A DNA stretch of 64,000 nucleotides, from NCBI RefSeq assembly GCF_963924245.1, contig NC_086289.1, positions 1,870,001-1,934,000 of the forward strand. Reading direction: 5' to 3'. Source of the DNA: Chroicocephalus ridibundus. Lineage: Eukaryota > Chordata > Aves > Charadriiformes > Laridae. A model generated the notes under the pieces. The model had not been told where the DNA came from, made no database searches, and worked only from the letters and a program-made list of their open reading frames with translations. Below, one piece after another: positions 62,752-64,000 of the stretch (position 1 is the first letter of the stretch; every line of letters starts with the position of its first letter). The position numbers and the translations under genes were made by a program.

Positions 62752-64000
62752 AAAGTAAAACTGTAAACTAATCACACATTATAAATATTATCATTCTAAA
62801 GAAACAGAAGCTCCATAACACCCATATTTCATATTCAGGCAGAATGGGGGAGCAGTAGGAGATGGCAGAGGAGCCTGGGCTGCGTCTGCTCAGAGCCCTG
62901 TGCCCCACAGCAGATGGGGCAGTCACAGGTTGCGTCTTTTACCTTAAACCTGCTTTTCCACATACCAAATGGGGAAAACTCCCCTAACAGCTAATGCTGC
63001 ACCTTTCAACTAGAAGCGAGAGTGGGAGAAGTGAAAAGGTTAGATAATAAATTAGTAGTTTCCTGTCACTTGCCAGCTATACCACACCTAGCTTCAAATG
63101 AGAGGGAACAGTCATCCTCCCTACCATGCCCAGTTGTGCAGAAGATAATCAGATACTTCTCTGACATTATTCCAGGTACCTGCTAAAAGATGTTTGCAAG
63201 TGGAAAGTACAGAAATATAACTAAACAGATGATTGTTTAATAGAAAAAAGTGAAGGAAGAATTTATTTTCCTGAATGTCTTCCTCTACCACTCCATTTCA
63301 AAAAATAAATTTCTTTCATGGAAAAGAAAATCTTCTACAGAGGGGTGGACACAGAATATGCCAAAATATTACTTTTCTAAGGCACATTACATTAAGCAAA
63401 TTAAAACCACAAGAGATGCCACTATTAAGACATTTTAAACAGTGATGGAAGTTGCCAGCAGGAATAGTTAGACATGCAAGTTTGATTGTACTAGAAATAT
63501 TTTCCTAGAGGAGCATTACTCATGTTACAAAAACAGTTATTCCACAGAAAAAAATGTATTCATATCTTCAAAGTTCATTTTAATTATTTAAAAAATATGG
63601 TTATTGACTAAAAACGTGTTAGTGCCTTTCAGTAAGGTAAATTGTTCTGAATTTCTTGATAAACAGGTTTTGTTTCTTCTTTTACTATAAAGTTACTGCC
63701 CTACACTTATTTCATTGAAGCACGAAGCCTCAAAATTAAGCCTGTTTGGTTTCCAATAAATGAGGTATTTATTAGGAAATGGAAGCAGCTAACTTGTAAC
63801 AGAAAATACAGCATTGTCCTGTTAGTTTATGCTCTGTGGAAGATGGATACGTGATGGGGAAAGGTCCACTGATGCCTGTTACCAACCATGACAGAGCTAC
63901 AGAGATTTACAATGCAGCATCAATCTTGTCAACTGGATTCTTAATACTGACTGCTGGACACTGGGGAAAAAACAAACTATGTTACGTGAACTCTTTTGTA
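62752..64000. other. Unique AT-rich non-coding sequence
   Basis: Nothing recognised. It is AT-rich with no open frame above 62 codons and no clear repeat. A small GC-richer patch lies at about 62845-62930. Confidence 0.45.

Noticed and set aside
1..64000. tRNA, rRNA, CRISPR arrays, bacterial operons or prophage
   Set aside because: No cloverleaf with A and B boxes, no rRNA core words, no regularly spaced repeats and no gene-dense coding layout. The repeats point to a bird nuclear genome.

Overview
The window looks like ordinary non-coding bird DNA. The evidence is its dispersed repeats. Eight fragments are recognisable as CR1 LINE retrotransposons, including copies whose 3' ends carry the tail common in avian CR1 (a cacagaat-type start, then a ttggaaggga box when read on the antisense strand). 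I see no Alu, B1, L1 or bacterial-style gene blocks. A crocodilian or turtle is less likely but cannot be excluded from sequence alone. I recognise no protein-coding host gene, tRNA, rRNA or CRISPR array. The many open frames of 60-250 codons that are not CR1 have no recognisable domain, often lie opposite another open frame, and are about what chance gives in 64 kb. The window is best read as intergenic sequence or the inside of a very large intron. Layout: 1-4224 is unique sequence. 4225-5105 is a very old CR1 remnant. 5106-13794 is unique, AT-rich, with a poly-A run at 8157. 13795-14408 is a GC-rich CR1 3' fragment. 14409-22535 is unique sequence with short CpG-rich patches, small tandem repeats around 19.8-21.0 kb and several stretches that look like non-coding regulatory DNA. 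22536-27306 is unique and carries a perfect 22-bp palindrome. 27307-28530 is the longest CR1. 28531-38644 is unique, with a GC-rich block at 31.8-32.6 kb. 38645-39190 is a second old CR1 remnant. 42716-43637 is the best preserved CR1, with its reverse-transcriptase frame still open from the break to the stop codon. 43638-53947 is unique. Three short CR1 fragments follow at 53948, 58314 and 59764. From 59947 to the end the sequence is AT-rich and carries a regulatory-like stretch (61.6-61.94 kb) and a double hairpin at 62.69-62.75 kb. The CR1 copies fall into rough age layers, judged by eye. The 42.7-kb copy is youngest and the 27.3-kb copy is close to it but frameshifted. Next come the short GC-rich 3' fragments, then two decayed internal fragments at 38.6 kb and 4.2 kb. 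Seven of eight lie on the minus strand. The items most worth checking are non-coding: the palindromes, the small CpG-rich island at 22.3-22.5 kb, the candidate conserved non-coding stretches and the possible 7-bp flanking duplication of the youngest CR1. I found no convincing new biological system.
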